Assembly (NCBI GenBank): GCA_907164885.2
Contig: OU015493.1
Span: 61,081,668-61,145,667, forward strand
Length of the DNA: 64,000 nucleotides
Reading direction: 5' to 3'
Source of the DNA: Dolomedes plantarius
Taxonomy: Eukaryota > Arthropoda > Arachnida > Araneae > Dolomedidae
Shown: positions 60,338 through 64,000 of the stretch, in pieces
Layout: each line of letters opens with the position of its first letter
Position numbering within the stretch: position 1 is the stretch's first letter
Notes under the pieces: generated by a model
Database searches by the model: none
What the model was told of the DNA's origin: nothing
The model's input: the letters and a program-made list of their open reading frames with translations, nothing else
Translations under genes and position numbers: made by a program

Positions 60338-60886
60338 TTCTTTAAAATTCAATTAAAAATCGAAATTTTAAGATAGAGACCTGAAATAAGGTTCATATGA
60401 ATGAGAAAGCTTTCATCTTCCAGATGATGTAAATATTTTCTTTGTAAGATAAAGACACGAAGAGCATCTACCGTAGATGCTAAAAAGTGCATAAATTTAT
60501 CGAAAAAGTGGATTTAATATTTTGATGAAAATATTAGTCTGTTTTAAATCATTTTTAAACAAATGAGGTCTTGTTTGAAGGAGAAATGTCTGTAGTCTTA
60601 GATTGTAAAAAGATCAAAATTCTACGATTCTTTTTTACCGAGATATCGTAATCTGAAGTTAAAAAAACATAAAATATCCCACAAAACATAAAATAAAAAA
60701 TTTTCTAGAATAAAATTTAAAATTCGGGCTTCGAGGTGCACTTTCCCATAGTCTGCACTACCCGTGTGCCAAATTTCACGGCTGTAAGTTTCACAGATTC
60801 GCCTGGAGGCCGCCCCCACACACACACACACACACACGCAAACATTCGCTTTTATTAATAAGAAAATATTCGCTTTTATTAATAAG
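60338..60886 (+). repeat. Retroposon-like 3' segment, copy 1
   Basis: Near-identical to 61513-62040. Begins ttctttaaaattcaattaaa, includes ttcgggcttcgaggtgcact then ttcccatagtctgc, a (CA)n run (60816-60834), and ends cttttattaataag, the last words being repeated once more (24 bp). A (CA)n-containing 3' region ending in a short repeated tail fits a 5'-truncated non-LTR (RTE-like) retroposon. Confidence 0.55.
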
Positions 60887-61123
60887 ATGTAATGCTTATT
60901 ACTGTAATGTTAAAGATGGGAATACGTTCCAAAGTTTAATTTTTTACATAAAATACCTTTTTAGATGCCACAACAGAAATTACTCGTTTTACCTTCAATG
61001 GAACTTCCGAATTGAGTTTTGTTCTGTAAGAAAGGAAAAGCTGGAGGTATTCCTAATTACAGATGGCGTTGCCTGGGATTTTAAGAATGTTTGTTAACCA
61101 AAATCAATTTAAAAATTGATTAA

Positions 61124-61171
61124 AGTATAAATAACATAGAAAAAATTGACATTTTCTATGTTATTTATACT
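61124..61171. repeat. Perfect 20-bp-arm palindrome
   Basis: Arms 61124-61143 and 61152-61171 are exact complements around an 8-base loop. One arm resembles the sequence near 59247 (agtataaataacgtagaaaa), so the hairpin seems to be made of Helitron-region sequence copied in inverted form. It is followed at 61190-61206 by gggcttcgcccttctag, a second Helitron-like hairpin plus CTAG. Confidence 0.75.
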
Positions 61172-61184
61172 GTGACATATCCCA

Positions 61185-61512
61185 TGACACGGGCTTCGCC
61201 CTTCTAGCCGGTCGGTTTAGGGACCCACTCCCTTCAGCAAACATTGTCAGAGAATGGAAACACTAAAAAACAACGAATCAAGGTATCTAAATTTTGTGGC
61301 TACGTATTCCACTTCCTGCTAACAGTCACAGCCAGAAGAAAAATTCTCCCCTCCCCCCCGGCGAGAAATTTCGTTCGGTCCAACCCTCCACGAATGGGCG
61401 AAAAATTCTTTCTTCGAGCCTTCCCCCCCCCCTCCCCCTCGCCTATGGGTGAAAAAATAGTTCATCCAAACAGCGCTTGAAGAATCAAGCGGGGAATTTC
61501 CGTTGACGCATT
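61185..61512. other. Possible Helitron 3' end and GC-rich spacer
   Basis: gggcttcgccc then CTAG (61206) resembles a Helitron 3' terminus, but the base after it is C, not T. The block to 61512 is rich in C runs and has no recognised gene. Confidence 0.3.
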
Positions 61513-62040
61513 GTTCTTTAAAATTCAATTAAAAATCGAAATTTTAAGATAGAGACTTGAAATGAGATTTATATGAATGAGAAAGCTTTCATCTTCCAGA
61601 TGATGTAAATATTTTCTTTGTAAGGTAAAAACACGAAGAGCATCGACCGTAGATGCTTAAAAGGGCGTAAAAATATCGAAAGAGTGGTTTTAATATTTTG
61701 ATGAAAATATTAGTCTCTTTTAAATCATTTTTCAACAAATGAGGTCTTGTTTGAAGGAGAAATGTCTGTAGTCTTAGACTGTAAAAAGAACAAAATTCTA
61801 CGATGATTTTTTGCCGAGATATCGTAATCTGAAGTTAAAAAAACATAAAATATCGCACAAAACATAAAATGAAAAATTTTCTAGAATAAAATTTAAAATT
61901 CGGGCTTCGAGGTGCACCTTCCCATAGTCTGCACTACCCGTGTACCAAATTTCACGGCTGTAAGTTTCACAGATTCGCCTGGGGGTCGCATACACACACG
62001 CACACACACACACACGCAAAAACTCTCTTTTATTAATAAG
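61513..62040 (+). repeat. Retroposon-like 3' segment, copy 2
   Basis: Direct copy of 60338-60886 with few differences, ending ttttattaataag into a short TA run. The two copies are about 1.2 kb apart on the same strand and include the same (CA)n region. Confidence 0.55.
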
Positions 62041-62053
62041 ATATATATATATA

Positions 62054-63489
62054 CATGGTGGTCCTAAAATATATGTCAAAAATGTAAAGGTAGGTAGAGG
62101 GGACCTAAATAAGCATATTTCGTATAGGATTGTGTGTGCGGTAATGGCGCCTTGAGCCGGTAGGGAGCGCTGATGACTGCGGCGTATAAAAGCGCTTCCC
62201 TAGCTGGATTCATCATTTCCCGCACGGATCTCAAACAGCATGCATCGTTTCACCAATGTGGAGCTGGCCGACATGCATTTCATGTATGGCGCTGCACAAG
62301 GAAACGGATTAGCTGCTCAGAGGATGTACAGGGAGCGATTCCCGGATAGGAATCAGCCGGATCGTCGAACATTCGAGCGTCTTCATCGGGAGTTACGCAC
62401 AAGTGGATCGTTTTATGCTTCTAGGCGTGGAGCTGGCATTGGAAGATATCGCAGAACTCCTGCAGTTTAAACCAGAATACTAACCACAGTAGAGGATAAT
62501 CCTTCGACAAGCTCGAGATCTGTAGGACGTGCGTTGGGTGCGAGCCATCAAAGTGTTTTGAGGACTTTACATGAAGACGGAATGCATCCGTATCATTTAC
62601 AGAGAGTGCAAGCAATGACCCCTGTCGATTATCTTCCACGTCTCAACTTTGCTCGTTGGTACCTACATCAGACTGCAGCTAATCCAACCTTCCCAGCAGA
62701 TGTTTTATTTACTGATGAGTCTACCTTTACGCGGTCGGGTATGTTTAACAGCCATAATTCTCACCTGTGGGCTCATGGCAACCCACATGGCACAATAGCA
62801 CACACGTTCCAAGAAAGGTTTTCCATTGATGTTTGGGCAGGCATTGTGTACAATAACTTAGTAGGACCGTACATTCTACCTAGTCGTTTAACTGGCCATA
62901 TATACAACATCTTCCTACAGGAGGTTTTACCTGAACTTCTGGTAGATATTCCTCCAGCTGTTAGGAGACGAATGTGGTTCCAGCACGATGGAGCCCTAGC
63001 TCACTTCAGTCGAAATGTCAGGAATCACCTGGACGCTGTCTACGGCCAACATTGGATAGGACGGGGCGGTCTAGTTCCCTGGCCACCGCGTTCTCCTGAT
63101 TTAACCTGCTTGGATTTTTTCTTTTGGGGACATATTTAAAGCCTGGTGTACGAGAGTCCCGTCACATCTGCAGAAGATCTTGTTGCCCGCTTGTCTGTTG
63201 CTGCTGGACATGTGCTCGACATGCCTGACGTCTTTTCTGATGTACGCCGATGCTGTGAATCTTGTATCGCTGTTGGTGGCCGCACTTTCGAGCCCCTCTT
63301 GTAAACTGTTAATAAATTTTTCTTTTATTTTGTATTTACTTCTCTTTTCAGTTTCCTTTGATTCATACTGCTTTACAAGCTAGTGCTTTAATGTGTCATT
63401 ACAGCACACACATTTCTATACGAAATATGCTTAATTAGGTCCCCTCTACCTACCTTTACATTTTTGACATATATTTTGGGACCACCCTC
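62054..63489 (+). mobile_element. DD41D (visitor-like) IS630/Tc1/mariner element
   Basis: The ends are long inverted repeats of at least 80 bp. Left: ggtggtcctaaaatatatgt, then caaaaatgtaaaggtaggta and gaggggacctaaataagcat. The right end is the complement. TA flanks both sides, 1436 bp in all. One plus-strand transposase fills it. Confidence 0.85.
62240..63304 (+). pseudogene. DD41D transposase with two nonsense codons
   Basis: One uninterrupted frame of 355 codons from ATG 62240 to TAA 63304, except for TAA at 62468-62470 (after RRTPAV) and TAA at 63137-63139 (after FFFWGHI). The N-terminus (FTNVELADMHFMYGAAQGNG, then RTFERLHRELRTSGSF) is a helix-turn-helix of the DUF4817 kind. Catalytic residues are D in LFTDESTFTRSG, D in WFQHDGALAHFS and D in LTCLDFFFWG. 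By my count 41 residues separate the last two, the spacing of the visitor (DD41D) group. The C-terminus VRRCCESCIAVGGRTFEPLL is intact. Two single-base changes separate it from an open frame, and its ends are nearly identical, so it is among the youngest elements here. Confidence 0.85.
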
Positions 63490-64000
63490 TATATATAAAC
63501 AAAACAACATAAGCTAAAGAATAGAATAAAATAAAATAAAAAATACTAAAAAGGCGGGCATAGACTGCCAAACAAATTAACTCAAAACCAACCCTAACAT
63601 TGAAAATATAACTTTTCAACAAAAGATTGCGCAGTTGCTGCATATCTTTACATTGAAAAAGGCAAATATAACAAAATTTAACAGAGCTAGATAATTTTAT
63701 GAAGAATGTAGACAAAAACAATACAGAAATCAAGCACTCAGGGCATCCACGCACCAGAGGCAAGATTCTGTAATAGTACCAGAACTAAACCAGAAGTACG
63801 AGGTAACCGACAAGTCTCGTCATCAGGGAGCCTAACCAAATCAGTTACCTCAATGGGAACTTTCTGAATAGGATGTAGGTATAACCAAAAGACATCCCAA
63901 GGCCCCGACTTCACCAAAGAAACAGTTAGTCAATAGAAAAATGATAAGACATAGACAACATACAGTAAGGGCTCAAAGCACTATACATGCAAGTACACAT
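63490..64000. repeat. Copy of the 213-bp dispersed repeat and unassigned sequence
   Basis: 63660-63760 is related to 45646-45730 (agctagataattttatgaag, aatgtagacaaaaa, acagaaatcaagc). The rest, to the window end, is less AT-rich. I recognise no gene in it; the minus-strand open frame 63446-63763 has no known domain. Confidence 0.45.

Overview
This is an AT-rich animal genomic window, almost certainly from a spider, probably an orb-weaver-type araneomorph. That placement is an inference from recognition, not from a search. Several Tc1/mariner transposases here (elements near 0.4, 5.6, 23.7, 56.1 and 62.1 kb) look like families I know from spider genomes. The only host gene I can defend is a eukaryotic, intron-containing membrane protein on the minus strand.

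Host gene. An UNC93-like (major facilitator fold) gene runs on the minus strand from 27536 to 17332. It has three coding exons with clean GT-AG junctions (27536-26583, 25630-25363, 17549-17332) that join in frame to a complete 479-residue protein. A 5' non-coding exon probably lies further right, because an acceptor sits 25 nt upstream of the ATG. Intron 2 (7.8 kb) is packed with mobile elements.

Everything else is a layered record of transposition. 0-13.6 kb: a degenerate repeat array, a broken Tc1 with a duplicated segment, a Tigger remnant, a Helitron carrying a second Tc1 and a MITE, TTAA-flanked MITEs, a 94-bp minisatellite built from alternating unit types, and a pogo-type MITE set in a TA microsatellite. 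17.5-25.3 kb (intron 2): a 3.2-kb element with 151-bp inverted ends holding another Tc1, and a Harbinger-type MITE. 27.6-37.5 kb: a MITE, a tRNA-derived SINE, a second degenerate repeat array, a Helitron copy ending in a perfect palindrome, and an old ~1.7-kb duplication of the 7.6-9.4 kb segment. 37.6-42.7 kb: a 5.2-kb transposon with ~0.6-kb inverted repeats and a decayed transposase-like protein of a class I cannot name, itself split by a hAT element. 44-49 kb: a mariner-like element and a 213-bp repeat inserted into a dispersed repeat whose empty counterpart lies at 31.5 kb, plus MITEs. 50.2-50.6 kb: a GC-richer island with a perfect splice donor, a possible 5' exon. 50.8-54.1 kb: a hAT element invaded three times by other hAT elements, each with a perfect 8-bp target duplication. 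54.2-64 kb: Tigger, Tc1, Helitron and DD41D-type (visitor-like) elements and retroposon tails.

No CRISPR array, operon, rRNA or intact tRNA was seen. The transposase genes are all broken, several by only one or two nonsense codons. The most unusual object is the 5.2-kb transposon at 37.6-42.7 kb. The best record of events is the hAT nest at 50.8-54.1 kb.
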